64,000 nucleotides of DNA from an uncultured Planctomycetia bacterium (GTDB lineage: Bacteria; Planctomycetota; Phycisphaerae; Phycisphaerales; SM1A02): positions 1 through 64,000 of the forward strand of contig CALMPF010000067.1 of NCBI GenBank assembly GCA_937871505.1, read 5' to 3'. Under the pieces are notes generated by a model. It saw nothing but the letters and a program-made list of their open reading frames with translations. It was not told the origin of the DNA and searched no databases. Shown here in pieces: positions 16,891-25,995 of the stretch. Every line of letters starts with the position of its first letter. Position 1 is the stretch's first letter. The translations under genes were made by a program, and so were the position numbers.

Positions 16891-18581
16891 TCCCACTCGA
16901 TCGTCGCGGGGGGCTTGCTCGAGATGTCGTAGACGACGCGGCTGACGCCGCGCACCTCGTTGACGATCCGGCTGGAGACCGTCGCGAGCAGCTCCCATGG
17001 CAGACGCGACCAGTCGGCGGTCATGAAGTCCTGGGTCTCGACGGCGCGGATCCCGACGACGCTGTCGTAGCTGCGTCCATCGCCCATGACCCCGACGCTC
17101 TGGACCGGCAGCAGCACCGCGAAGACCTGGCTCGTGCTCCGATAGAGGTTGGCGGCGCGCAGCTCCTCCAGGAGGATCTCGTCGCAGTCGCGCAGCACCG
17201 CGAGCCGCTCGGGGGTCACCTCGCCGATCACGCGGACGGCGAGGCCCGGCCCGGGGAACGGATGCCGCCAGACGATCTCCGGCGGGAGGCCGAGGACCTC
17301 GCCGAGCGATCGGACCTCGTCCTTGAAGAGCTCGCGCAGCGGCTCGACGAGATCGAAGCCCAGATCGGCCGGAAGGCCTCCCACGTTGTGGTGCAGCTTG
17401 ATGTTCGCGGAGGTGCCCGCGTGCCCATGACCGCTCTCGATCACGTCCGGATAGAGCGTGCCCTGCGCGAGGAAGCGGGCATCGGCGCCGACGTCCTTCG
17501 CAGCCTCTCGGAAGACCTCGATGAAGCGGTGGCCGATGAGACGGCGCTTCTCCTGCGGATCGAGCACGCCGCGGAGGTCGCCGAGGAAGGCTGCGGACGC
17601 ATCGATCGTCCGGAGATCGATGTCGAAGTGACCGTGGAACGTCCGCTCGACGAGATCGCGCTCGTTCTTCCGGAGCAGTCCATTGTCGACGAAGATGCAG
17701 GTGAGACGGTCGCCGATGGCGCGCGCGAGCAGCGCTGCGACGACCGAGGAGTCGACGCCGCCGCTGAGCCCGCAGATCACCCGGCTCGAGCCGACGCGCT
17801 CGCGGATCGCCGCGCTCTGCTGATCGAGAAAGTCCGCCATCCGCCAGGTGCCCGAGCAGCGGCAGATCTCGTACAGGAAGTTGCGGATGATCTCGGCGCC
17901 GTGCGGGGTGTGCGTGACCTCGGGGTGGAACTGCACGCCGAAGAAGGGCAAGTCGCGGTGGCGCACCGCCGCAAAGGGGCACGTCGGGGTCGCTGCGAGG
18001 GGGACGAATCCCTCGCCAAGCGCATCGACCTGATCGCCGTGACTCATCCAGACCGTCGTCTGGTCGGGAACGCCGCCGAGGAGCCCCTGCGAGTCGAGGA
18101 TTCGGAGCTTCGCCCGCCCGTACTCCCGCGCGGGAGCGCCGTGCACGCGCCCGCCGAGGAGCTGCGCCGCGAGCTGCATCCCGTAGCAGATTCCGAGCAC
18201 CGGGACGCCGAGCTCGAAGAGCCGCGGATCGCAGGACGGCGCACCGGCGTCGCTCACGCTGCTCGGCCCCCCTGAAAGGATGATCCCGCGCGGGCTGAGA
18301 GCGCGAAGCTCCTCGATGGGCGCGTCGGGGGCCATCAGCACGCTGAAGACGCCGGCCTCGCGGACGCGCCGGGCGATGAGCTGGGCGTACTGGCTTCCGA
18401 AGTCGAGGATCGGAATCGCCTCCGAGGCGGCGGCGCGGACGCGCGGGGGCGTCGAAGATGCGGCGGCGCCGGCGTGCGCCGGCGATGGCAGCCCGCTTCC
18501 CGCAGCATCCGCGCCGGTCGCAGAGCGACCGACCGCGGGATCGAACCGAGAACTGCCTGCCGATGGGAGTCGCTGCGCCAT
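16887..18581 (-). CDS. guaA: GMP synthase (glutamine-hydrolysing)
   Basis: It converts XMP to GMP with glutamine and ATP in purine synthesis. The class I glutamine amidotransferase domain (about residues 55-245) has the nucleophile Cys in GICYGMQLA and the His-Glu pair in QFHPEVTH. The ATP-pyrophosphatase domain has the P-loop [13 protein letters not shown]. The dimerisation domain ends in the typical PPATIEWE. The first 50 residues (Ala/Ser/Pro-rich) are an extension beyond the usual start; the next plausible start is not an ATG, so ATG 18581 is kept. A -10-like TACATT lies at 18689-18694. The gene is convergent with the open-ended hypothetical gene. Confidence 0.97.
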   Translation of the reverse strand: MAQRLPSAGSSRFDPAVGRSATGADAAGSGLPSPAHAGAAASSTPPRVRAAASEAIPILDFGSQYAQLIARRVREAGVFSVLMAPDAPIEELRALSPRGIILSGGPSSVSDAGAPSCDPRLFELGVPVLGICYGMQLAAQLLGGRVHGAPAREYGRAKLRILDSQGLLGGVPDQTTVWMSHGDQVDALGEGFVPLAATPTCPFAAVRHRDLPFFGVQFHPEVTHTPHGAEIIRNFLYEICRCSGTWRMADFLDQQSAAIRERVGSSRVICGLSGGVDSSVVAALLARAIGDRLTCIFVDNGLLRKNERDLVERTFHGHFDIDLRTIDASAAFLGDLRGVLDPQEKRRLIGHRFIEVFREAAKDVGADARFLAQGTLYPDVIESGHGHAGTSANIKLHHNVGGLPADLGFDLVEPLRELFKDEVRSLGEVLGLPPEIVWRHPFPGPGLAVRVIGEVTPERLAVLRDCDEILLEELRAANLYRSTSQVFAVLLPVQSVGVMGDGRSYDSVVGIRAVETQDFMTADWSRLPWELLATVSSRIVNEVRGVSRVVYDISSKPPATIEWE

Positions 18582-18688
18582 GAGAGTTGGGATCGAGCTC
18601 GCGACGAACGAGCCGGTGTCGGGTGCCGGACGGGAAGGGCCGAAGAGCCCCTGACGGGAGACCCGATCGCCGGAGCCCGCGAGCGGCC

Positions 18689-18694
18689 AATGTA
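18689..18694 (-). promoter_or_regulatory. -10-like box for guaA
   Basis: GC-TACATT-GG on the minus strand matches the hexamer type seen elsewhere. It would give a leader of about 100 bases before ATG 18581. Confidence 0.35.
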
Positions 18695-18715
18695 GCGCCC
18701 GCCGCGATGGCGCGG

Positions 18716-18721
18716 TATCCT
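18716..18721 (+). promoter_or_regulatory. -10-like box for the lipoprotein gene
   Basis: TATCCT ends 9 bases before the ATG at 18731, again predicting a leaderless or nearly leaderless mRNA. Confidence 0.4.
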
Positions 18722-18730
18722 CGCCCCGAC

Positions 18731-19174
18731 ATGGGACGCACCCGCGTCGCTGCCGCGCTCTGTCTCCTGCTTGGCGCGCTCGGCTGCGCTCCGTCTCCCG
18801 AGCGAGGCGGCTTCGCCTCAGCCGATCCCGGCGCCAGGCTCTACGCGATCACCGACGCCGCACGCAGCCATGACCGCTCGGCGCTGCCGTGGCTCGTCGA
18901 CTCGCTCTGGTCCGAAGATCCAGCCGTCCGATTCATGGCCATCGAGACGCTCCGGGAACTCACCGGAACCGACTGCGGCTATCGTCTCGGCGATCCTCCG
19001 GAGCTTCGAGCCGCCGCGATCGAGCGGTGGGTCGCGCTGGGTCGTTCGGAGGGCTGGATCGCCCCCGCCTCGGGTCCGACCGAGGCCCGCGTCGCAGGGT
19101 CGCCGGAGACGGCCTCGGGGCACGGCTCCGCGCGATCGCAAGGAACTTCGGCCCACCCCTCGGCCCACCCATGA
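18731..19174 (+). CDS. Small lipoprotein with HEAT-like repeat
   Basis: The 147-residue product has a lipoprotein signal peptide with the lipobox LGALGC, so Cys19 or nearby would be lipidated. The mature part contains one or two HEAT/PBS-lyase-like helices ([26 protein letters not shown]) of the kind found in scaffold and regulatory proteins. No enzyme motif is seen. It is the first gene of a plus-strand run and overlaps the next start by ATGA, so it is coupled to the anti-sigma-type kinase. Confidence 0.75.
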   Translation: MGRTRVAAALCLLLGALGCAPSPERGGFASADPGARLYAITDAARSHDRSALPWLVDSLWSEDPAVRFMAIETLRELTGTDCGYRLGDPPELRAAAIERWVALGRSEGWIAPASGPTEARVAGSPETASGHGSARSQGTSAHPSAHP

Positions 19175-19785
19175 GCGACGCGATCCGCAAGCAGAGAGAC
19201 GGCCGGAGCGGGGACGCGCCGGGGGGAGATTCCCCTCGGGACGAGCTCTGGTTTGCGCGCTGCGAAGCGGGCCAGGAGGCCGGTCCCGGGGCGACGCCCT
19301 CCCCGATCGCGGGCGCCCCCGACGCTCGCATCGAGATCCCCAGCCAGCCGGCCTACCTCGCGCCGCTGCGCGCATTCGTGAGTGCGCTGGCGGCCCGCTG
19401 CGGTTTCGACGAAGTGACGCAGTTCCAGCTCGCGCTCGCGGTCGACGAAGCGGTCGCGAACGTCATCAACCACGGGTACGATCGCAATCCCGACGGAAGA
19501 ATCTGGATCTCCGTCTGGAACGAGCCGGAAGACCGTCCCGGACTCCGCTTCGTCCTCGAGGACGCGGGGCGGCAGGTCGATCCCGGAACGATCCGCAGCC
19601 GCCAGCTCGAGGACATCCGTCCGGGCGGCCTCGGCGTGCACATCATCCGGGAGGTCATGGATCAATGCCAGTGGGAGCGGCGCGACGCGGGCGGGATGCG
19701 CCTCACCCTCGTGAAGCACCTCGCCCACGGCGTCGCCCACGCTCGCGCCGAGGATCGCAGAGAACGCCCCGGATCGCGCGACTGA
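19171..19785 (+). CDS. RsbW-like ATP-binding protein (HATPase_c_2, anti-sigma-factor kinase type)
   Basis: A 204-residue GHKL-fold protein. The N-box is in FQLALAVDEAVANVINHGY, the G1-like box in LEDAGRQVDP and the G2-like box in GGLGVHIIREVMDQCQW. Proteins of this kind bind and inhibit a sigma factor, or phosphorylate a STAS antagonist on serine. A STAS protein with a phosphorylatable motif follows 51 bases downstream, which fits a partner-switch pair. No sigma factor is next to it. The first 50 residues are disordered. ATG 19171 overlaps the lipoprotein stop. Confidence 0.85.
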   Translation: MSDAIRKQRDGRSGDAPGGDSPRDELWFARCEAGQEAGPGATPSPIAGAPDARIEIPSQPAYLAPLRAFVSALAARCGFDEVTQFQLALAVDEAVANVINHGYDRNPDGRIWISVWNEPEDRPGLRFVLEDAGRQVDPGTIRSRQLEDIRPGGLGVHIIREVMDQCQWERRDAGGMRLTLVKHLAHGVAHARAEDRRERPGSRD

Positions 19786-19836
19786 GAGATCCCGCTCAGG
19801 CACGAGCCGATCGCACGACCCGCCAGACCCACACCG

Positions 19837-20181
19837 ATGCCACCGTCCAGCGTCACCGTCCAGCCTTCGCCACTCCCGGATGGCGTCCTGCTCACAGTCT
19901 CCGGTGATGTGGACCTGGCCCGCTCGCCCGCCCTGCGCGCTGCGATCGCGACCGCGAACGCCTCCTCGCCGAAGCGGCTGGTCGTCGACCTCGCGGAGGT
20001 GCCGTACATGGACAGCTCGGGGGTCGCGACGCTCGTCGAGGCGCTTCAGGTCGCTCGGAGGCGCGGATCGGAGCTGATCCTCGCCCGCCTTCAGCCGAGA
20101 GTCCGGTCGATCCTCGAGATCGCGCGGCTCACGACGATCTTCCGGATCGTGGAGAGCGTCGACGATGCCAAGAGCGCCTGA
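19837..20181 (+). CDS. STAS-domain protein (anti-sigma-factor antagonist or MlaB-like)
   Basis: The whole 114-residue protein is one STAS domain: the beta-strand LTVSGDVDLA, then VVDLAEVPYMDSSGVATLVEA with Ser in the DSSG loop that kinases of the RsbW type phosphorylate. Position suggests two readings. As an RsbV-like antagonist it would pair with the RsbW-like gene just upstream. As an MlaB-like subunit it would pair with the MlaE permease just downstream. The sequence alone does not decide; the intact DSSG and the upstream kinase make me lean to the first. Confidence 0.85.
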   Translation: MPPSSVTVQPSPLPDGVLLTVSGDVDLARSPALRAAIATANASSPKRLVVDLAEVPYMDSSGVATLVEALQVARRRGSELILARLQPRVRSILEIARLTTIFRIVESVDDAKSA

Positions 20182-20254
20182 CGCCTGCGGCGACGCCGCC
20201 GCGCGGCGATCGGGCAAGCGTGGCCGCCGCGATCGTGTCCGAAGCGCTCCAGTG

Positions 20255-20340
20255 TCACCAAGCGCGGCTTCACCAAGCGCAGTCTCATCCGAGCGGTCTC
20301 ACCGAGCGCGCTCTCAAGCAATGCAATTTCAAGCACTGGA
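20255..20340. repeat. Six degenerate repeats with a 15-base period
   Basis: TCACCAAGCGC or a relative starts at 20255, 20270, 20285, 20299, 20314 and 20329. The last copies have decayed most. The array lies between the STAS gene and mlaE, just before the mlaE start, and has no open frame of its own. Confidence 0.65.
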
Positions 20341-20380
20341 GCACCCCTCGCTCCGACTCGATCCGACGTGACCTGAACCG

Positions 20381-21214
20381 ATGAACGCCGAGCCCCAGCA
20401 AGAGCCGGGCTTTCTGCTCCGCGGGCTCGCGGCGTGGGGAGCGATCTGGATCGCGGCGTTCGAACTCGTCGGCGGGCTGGCGTGGCTGCTGCGCGACGTC
20501 GCGGGCTGGGTCGGCGCAAGCCTCGTCGGGCGGGCGCGGATCGGCCGCGCCGCGATGGTCACGCAGATGGTGCGCGTCGGCGTGCGCTCGATCGCGATCG
20601 TGATGCTCGTCAGCGCCTGCATCGGCGTGATTCTCGCGCTTCAGATGGCACCCCCGCTGCGCGAGTTCGGGCAGGTCGACAAGACCGCGAACATCATCGG
20701 CGTGGCCGTCTTCCGCGAGCTTGGTCCGCTGATCGCGGCGATCGTCCTTACCGGGTTCGCCGGGGCCGCCATCGCCGCCGAGATCGGCACGATGGTCGTC
20801 GGCGAGGAGATCGAGGCTCTCGAGGCGCAGGCGCTGGACCCGATCCGCTTCCTCGTCGTGCCCCGCGTCATCGCGACCATCGCGAGCCTGGTGGTCCTGA
20901 CCGTGATCGGCGACCTCACGTCGGTCATCGCGGGCGGCGCCATGGGCGTCTGGTTCCTCGACGTGCCCTACTCGGTCTACCGCGACAACACGCTCCAGCA
21001 GCTCGCCGCGAGCGACTTCCTGACCGGGCTGATCAAGGCCGCCGCGTTCGGCGGGATCCTCGGCTCGATCGCGTGCTACAACGGGCTCAGGGTCACCGGA
21101 GGCGCCGAGGGCGTCGGGCGCGCGACGACCAGCACCGTCGTCCAGACGATCGTGACCGTGGTGCTGGCGGACCTCCTGTTCACCGCCCTCTTCTACGCCC
21201 TCGGCTGGGGATGA
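20381..21214 (+). CDS. mlaE: MlaE-type ABC transporter permease
   Basis: A 277-residue MlaE/YrbE permease with about five to six membrane helices. The family core MAPPLREFGQ...IIGVAVFRELGPLIAAIVLTGFAGAAIAAEIGTM and the EEIEALEAQALDPIRFLVVPRVIA stretch are clear. MlaE works with an ATPase (MlaF) and an MCE protein (MlaD) to move phospholipids or other lipids across the envelope of didermic bacteria. Neither partner gene is adjacent here; they are probably elsewhere or scattered. ATG 20381 follows an array of short repeats. The mqnC gene follows after 53 bases. Confidence 0.93.
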   Translation: MNAEPQQEPGFLLRGLAAWGAIWIAAFELVGGLAWLLRDVAGWVGASLVGRARIGRAAMVTQMVRVGVRSIAIVMLVSACIGVILALQMAPPLREFGQVDKTANIIGVAVFRELGPLIAAIVLTGFAGAAIAAEIGTMVVGEEIEALEAQALDPIRFLVVPRVIATIASLVVLTVIGDLTSVIAGGAMGVWFLDVPYSVYRDNTLQQLAASDFLTGLIKAAAFGGILGSIACYNGLRVTGGAEGVGRATTSTVVQTIVTVVLADLLFTALFYALGWG

Positions 21215-21267
21215 ACTCCGCGTCCGCGACGGAGCGAGGGATCGGGAAGGGGGCGCCGGAGGCGGAT

Positions 21268-22764
21268 ATGCTTCACGAGTTTCAGAAGCTACTGAAAATG
21301 ACGCAGCCCACCCCGTCACTCCACCCCCACCTCCCCGCAGACGACCCCGGCCTCCTCGATGCCGTCGTCGCCGGAGCCGCGCGCCTCTCCCCGGAGCAGG
21401 GTCTGGCGCTGCTGGAGTCGATGCCGACCGCCGAGCTCGGCGCCTGGGCGGACCGCCGCGCCTGCGCGATCCACGGCGACCGCATCCGCACCTATGTCAT
21501 CGACCGGAACATCAACTACACCAACGTCTGCACCGCCCGATGCACCTTCTGCGCCTTCCGTCGCGACGGCGACGAGGCGGACGCCTACACCCTCGACACC
21601 GAGACGCTCCTCCGCAAGGTCGACGAGCTGGTGGGCATCGGCGGCACGCAGATCCTGATGCAGGGAGGGATGAACCCGGAGCTTCCGCTCTCGTGGTACC
21701 TCGATCTGCTGCACGCGATCAAGGCACGGCATCCTCAGGTGCATGTCCACGCATTCAGCCCGCCGGAGTTCATCGAGTTCGTGAACTTCTTCGATCCTCC
21801 GGGGACGACGCTCCGCGGCAAGATCCTGCACGTCATGGAGCAGCTCCGCGCCGCCGGGCTCGACAGCGTCCCGGGCGGAGGCGGGGAGATCTTCGCCCCC
21901 GCGGTCCGGCGCAAGATCGGGCTCGGCAAGTGCGACGCGGAGGCATGGCTCACCACGATGCATGTCGCGCATGAGCTGGGCATGAACACCTCGGCGACGA
22001 TGATGTTCGGCCACATCGAGGGCCTCGCGGACCGCGTGCATCACATGGAGCTCGTGCGCCGCTGGCAGGACCGCGCCATCCGCGACTTTGCCGATGGCGC
22101 TGCGGCGGATGCTCCCCGGGATGGCGACGGCCGCGAGCGCCGAGGCGGCGGGCGCTACAAGGCGTTCATCTCCTGGCCCTTCCAGCGCGAGAACACTCCG
22201 CTCGGACGGGCGAAGGAGTGGGATCCCGACGCGCGCCCGATCCCGGGCGGTCACGGCGGCTCGCCGGAGGACTTCCCGGCCGAGTTTCCCGGCGACGTCG
22301 TCGCGCGACTCGACGGATCCGGCACCAAGGACCTCCATCCGGAGTTCGGCCGCGTCGTGCGCATGGCCGGCGCGACGTCCTACCTCCGGACGCAGGCGCT
22401 GAGCCGCCTCTACCTCGACAACGTGTACTCGATCGGCGCATCGTGGGTCACGATGGGGCCTCACATCGGCCAGGTCGGCCTGCGCTTCGGGGCCACCGAC
22501 ATGGGCTCGGTCATGATGGAGGAGAACGTCGTCTCCGCGGCGGGCACCACGTACTGCCTCAACGAAGCGATGATCTGCCGTCTCATCCGCGATGCCGGCT
22601 TTCTCCCCGCCCAGCGCGACAACGAGTACAACCTCCTTCGCGTTCACCGCACCCCCGACGCGCCCGACCTTCGCGTGCGCGACTGGTCGAGCCTGCGAGC
22701 CCAGCGCCTCCACGTCGAGCGGACCGCGGAGTCCGATGTCGAGCTGACGATCGCACGGACATGA
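21268..22764 (+). CDS. mqnC: Cyclic dehypoxanthinyl futalosine synthase (MqnC)
   Basis: A radical SAM enzyme of the futalosine route to menaquinone; it cyclises dehypoxanthine futalosine. The cluster motif CTARCTFC sits in YVIDRNINYTNVCTARCTFC. Further family marks are GGTQILMQGGMNPELPL, HVHAFSPPEFIEF, AGLDSVPGGGGEIF and NTSATMMFGHIEG. The ITYVIDRNINYTN pattern favours MqnC over MqnE. The 498 residues exceed the usual 350-380 because about 100 residues around position 290-380 form a Gly/Asp/Arg-rich insertion. ATG 21268 has GGAGG (21258-21262) five bases upstream, one of the few good ribosome sites here. ATG 21298 is the alternative. Confidence 0.92.
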   Translation: MLHEFQKLLKMTQPTPSLHPHLPADDPGLLDAVVAGAARLSPEQGLALLESMPTAELGAWADRRACAIHGDRIRTYVIDRNINYTNVCTARCTFCAFRRDGDEADAYTLDTETLLRKVDELVGIGGTQILMQGGMNPELPLSWYLDLLHAIKARHPQVHVHAFSPPEFIEFVNFFDPPGTTLRGKILHVMEQLRAAGLDSVPGGGGEIFAPAVRRKIGLGKCDAEAWLTTMHVAHELGMNTSATMMFGHIEGLADRVHHMELVRRWQDRAIRDFADGAAADAPRDGDGRERRGGGRYKAFISWPFQRENTPLGRAKEWDPDARPIPGGHGGSPEDFPAEFPGDVVARLDGSGTKDLHPEFGRVVRMAGATSYLRTQALSRLYLDNVYSIGASWVTMGPHIGQVGLRFGATDMGSVMMEENVVSAAGTTYCLNEAMICRLIRDAGFLPAQRDNEYNLLRVHRTPDAPDLRVRDWSSLRAQRLHVERTAESDVELTIART

Positions 22765-22935
22765 CGCGCTCGCGCTCGACCGGCGCCTTCGGACCGACGA
22801 GAGGCAGATCGCCGCGCGGCCGCGGTCTCGGCGGAGCGCTCGTCGCCGAGCCCTCGCCGATCGGCGCAGGGTGCGTTCACAGGGGCGCCGGCGGTGATGG
22901 CCGGAGCTCCGCGCCGGCCCGCGGCCGGCCCGCCA

Positions 22936-24261
22936 TCAGGATCGCCAGGCTTTCCGCGGGTTGACCTGCATCTCGATCCACTCCGCCAAGGGCGGGATCC
23001 ACTGGGCGCCATGATCGGCGACCGGGAGATCGACCGTGCGCATCTCGCTCGGCCCGACTCCCGGCGCTCGCGAGCGCTGATCGCGGAGACCCAGCCGAAT
23101 CCGCCAGCCCCCTTCGGAGATCGCCTCGACCGACTCGATGGCCGAAAACGGGATCTGCTGCCGCCCGACCGCTCCGCCCTCCAGATGGGTCGCGAAACGC
23201 GGCTCGGAGAGAGCGCGCGGGCTCTCGCGCCCCGCGGATCCGTCGCTCGATGCGGCGGGGCTTGCCGCAGGGAGCACGAGAACCCGCCTGACATCGTCGA
23301 CGCACAGCTCGTTCCGGCCGCGGCGGAGCCAGACCTCGCGAAGCAGCGCCGCGCCGACGCCGAACGAAGCGGCCGCGAGCGCCGCGCCGACGACTGCCTC
23401 GACCGAAGGCTCGCGCCCTGCCCAGACGAAGAGAGAGATCAGGACCGAGCCCGTCCCGATCACCAGACCGAGCATCCCCCATGACCAGCATGTCCAGAGG
23501 GCGAACCTGACGCGAACGCCGCCGGTGCCGTCGAGGACCAGGCGGCCGCCGAGCGGATCGCGCCGAGCGCGTCGGGCGAGCGCCCACTCGCGCAGCAGGA
23601 GCAGCGCTGCGCCTCCGATCGGAAGGAGGACCAGCAGCTCGGTGAACCTCCACCCGGCGATCCCGAGATCGATCTCGGCGCGGTGCGGAGCGTCAGGATC
23701 GAATCGAACCCTGACCGGCGAACCGATCGCCAGCCCGTCGACGATCCGTCCCGGAGCCGGTCTCCAGATGAACGCAGGCTGGTACCCGAGGATGCCGCGG
23801 GCGACGTGCGCGCTTCCGGAAGCCTCGAAGGTCGCCTCGATCCTCGCTTCCGAGCCGTGAAAGAGCACCCGCACCTTGCGCGCCAGGCCGCGCGGAATGC
23901 CGCTGATCCCCTGCCGACCCGCCACGCGGCTGACCGAGACCTCGGAGACGAGCCCCTCCGCCTCCTGCCAGAGGAGGGTCGCCTGCGCTGCCCGGACGTG
24001 ACCGGCGACGAGAATCCACACCACCCACCCGATCGCCAGCACCATCGAGAACGCAGCGAGGACGGCGAAGCCACCCCCCGCGATCACCGCGGCAACCTGC
24101 TGCCCGAAGCTCCGCTGTTCAGCGGGGACCGTCGTGACATCCGGATCATCGCCCGCGCTCGCCGCATCCCGCGACGCGGCTTCGGACGCTCCAGACCGTC
24201 CCTCGTCGCGCTGCTGCGGATCACGCCGCTCGACCGGCTCCTCGATCGGCTCCTCGGTCAT
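22936..24261 (-). CDS. Membrane protein of unknown function (DUF3592-like)
   Basis: A 441-residue protein with an acidic N-terminus, one membrane helix at about 58-85 (VIAGGGFAVLAAFSMVLAIGWVVWILVAG), a beta-rich outer part, another helix near 205-225, and a pair at about 255-315. The segment with VRVRFDPDAPHRAEIDLG preceding a helix resembles the DUF3592 arrangement. The last 110 residues are soluble. No catalytic motif is visible. A -10-like TACGAT (24269-24274) lies 7 bases before the ATG. It is convergent with mqnC across a 171-base gap in which I see no gene. Confidence 0.7.
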   Translation of the reverse strand: MTEEPIEEPVERRDPQQRDEGRSGASEAASRDAASAGDDPDVTTVPAEQRSFGQQVAAVIAGGGFAVLAAFSMVLAIGWVVWILVAGHVRAAQATLLWQEAEGLVSEVSVSRVAGRQGISGIPRGLARKVRVLFHGSEARIEATFEASGSAHVARGILGYQPAFIWRPAPGRIVDGLAIGSPVRVRFDPDAPHRAEIDLGIAGWRFTELLVLLPIGGAALLLLREWALARRARRDPLGGRLVLDGTGGVRVRFALWTCWSWGMLGLVIGTGSVLISLFVWAGREPSVEAVVGAALAAASFGVGAALLREVWLRRGRNELCVDDVRRVLVLPAASPAASSDGSAGRESPRALSEPRFATHLEGGAVGRQQIPFSAIESVEAISEGGWRIRLGLRDQRSRAPGVGPSEMRTVDLPVADHGAQWIPPLAEWIEMQVNPRKAWRS

Positions 24262-24268
24262 CGAGTCG

Positions 24269-24274
24269 ATCGTA
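24269..24274 (-). promoter_or_regulatory. -10-like box for the DUF3592-like gene
   Basis: TACGAT on the minus strand ends 7 bases before the ATG at 24261, so the predicted transcript would begin at the start codon itself. Confidence 0.5.
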
Positions 24275-24469
24275 GGTGACCCTCAGGTCGCGGTCGGAGC
24301 TCGCGCGGCGCCCGGAGGCGGAGCGCTCGAGCGCGCCCGCGCTGCGGGAATCCGGCGCGACGACCGCGGGAGCCGGCGCGGTCGGCGCTCCGATGGCGCC
24401 AACCCGTGTCGGCCGCTGCGGCACCCCGCGCAGCCGGGTGGCCCCGGCCACGGGCTGCGAGCGGCCCGC

Positions 24470-25924
24470 TCACCTCGGCGAGCTCTCGACGACGCTCAAG
24501 AGCTGGGTGGGCAGCTCGGGGACGCCGAGCTGCCGGCGCAGCGCGTTCTGCTGTTCGATGCGCATCGCGAGCGAGAGACCCGGGATGTTCTCGACCACGC
24601 CGTCGGCGCCGATGACTTGGATCGGCACTCCGTGGCCGAACGGGACCACCGGCAGGACCATCGCCACCCAGAGCCCGGGTGTGGTCGAATCCGCCGGCAC
24701 GCCGTGCCACATGAAGAGCCAGTCGCCCACGCGGTGAACGGCGATGTCCGCGGGCTGGGCGGCGGCGGCAGCCGCAGCGACCGCGGGCGCCCGCCCTGGA
24801 GCTGCGAGCAGCTCGGCGAGCCCAGTCCCGTCGCTGAACCGACGATCCGCCGCGAGCATCCCCATCGCCGAGACGAGATCGTCCATCTGCACCGGCGACG
24901 GAAGCCCCGCGGAGAGCAGCTCGAGCCCGTGCCGCGGCCAGGACCCATGCAGGCGACGGTGGTCCGCGATCGCGGTCGCGGTGCGATGCACCGAGGAAGC
25001 CGGAATGTGAGGCATCGTCGGACGGGCCTGCCTCGCCATCCGGTTGATCGAGTGCGCGACGAACGCCACCGCACTCCCCGCCGTCCCGCCGAAGACGAGA
25101 ATCGCACCGAGGACCGCCGCCGCCGCCGCCCGTGCCGAACGACCGGGGTTCGCCGCAGCGCACATCGTCGCGCCGCTGACGATCCACCAGAGAACGCCGG
25201 GGACCGCGGTGCAGTAGAAGCACGGGATCGCCGCCGGCAGCGCCGCCAGGCTCGAGTAGCAGATCGCGTGCGCGGTGCGCCTGAGCGGGTGCTGCGTGCC
25301 GCCGATCAGCCGCATGATCGTGTGCGCGATGAGCAGCCAGAGAAGCCCCAGCGCGACGCCTCCCGCGAACGTCGCCAGCACGAGCAGCAGGAGTCCTCCG
25401 ATCACGCCGGACGTCGCCATTCCCGGGACGTTCCCGAAGCCGACGAAGTGCAGGAGGAGCACCGGTCCGAGCATCGCGAGCGCGTAGGTCAGGAGCGTCA
25501 TGCACATGAAGCCCAGCGCGCTCCAAGCCGAGTCGCGAACCGGCACGCCGCGGACCAGCGTCGCGGGCGCGGCGAGCGCCTGACCGAGCGTCATGAACCA
25601 CGCCTTCGTCCGCCCGAGTTCCGCGCGGCGCAGCCACGGCATCAGCGTGCTCGAACTGACCACGCCCGTCGCGTCGCCCTCGAGCGGCCGGACGACCGTG
25701 GAATCCGCGTCGACGGCCTCCCCGCATCGCACGCACCGGAACGCGCGCGGCACGAGCTGCCCGCGGGCGTCCGTGCCGTAGTACGCCTGGTCGCAGGAAG
25801 GGCAGCAGAACCGCACCGAGCCGGGCGCGAAGTCGAACTCGCTCGGCCGAAACGCGGTGCCGCACTCCGGGCACGTCCGTGCGGCGAGATTCCAGAGGGC
25901 GTATCCGCAGGTTTGGCAGTCCAC
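24470..25924 (-). CDS. Zinc-ribbon, Yip1-like membrane protein
   Basis: The 484-residue product opens with two zinc-ribbon-like pairs, CQTCGYAL...CPECG and CCPSC...CVRCG, in the first 80 residues. It then has five or six membrane helices (about 135-320) with the spacing of Yip1-type proteins. The C-terminal soluble part holds a GLWVAMVLPVVPFGHGVPIQV segment of unknown role. GTG 25924 was chosen because AAGGGGGA stands ten bases upstream and the zinc ribbon begins at once; the frame is open back to 25999 but overlaps the ilvE stop. The function is unknown. Confidence 0.75.
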   Translation of the reverse strand: MDCQTCGYALWNLAARTCPECGTAFRPSEFDFAPGSVRFCCPSCDQAYYGTDARGQLVPRAFRCVRCGEAVDADSTVVRPLEGDATGVVSSSTLMPWLRRAELGRTKAWFMTLGQALAAPATLVRGVPVRDSAWSALGFMCMTLLTYALAMLGPVLLLHFVGFGNVPGMATSGVIGGLLLLVLATFAGGVALGLLWLLIAHTIMRLIGGTQHPLRRTAHAICYSSLAALPAAIPCFYCTAVPGVLWWIVSGATMCAAANPGRSARAAAAAVLGAILVFGGTAGSAVAFVAHSINRMARQARPTMPHIPASSVHRTATAIADHRRLHGSWPRHGLELLSAGLPSPVQMDDLVSAMGMLAADRRFSDGTGLAELLAAPGRAPAVAAAAAAAQPADIAVHRVGDWLFMWHGVPADSTTPGLWVAMVLPVVPFGHGVPIQVIGADGVVENIPGLSLAMRIEQQNALRRQLGVPELPTQLLSVVESSPR

Positions 25925-25995
25925 GGTCCGATCGTCCCCCTTCGTTCGCTCGGTCGACCTCCGGCGCTGCCGCGACGGCAGGCTCGCCGCTCCGG

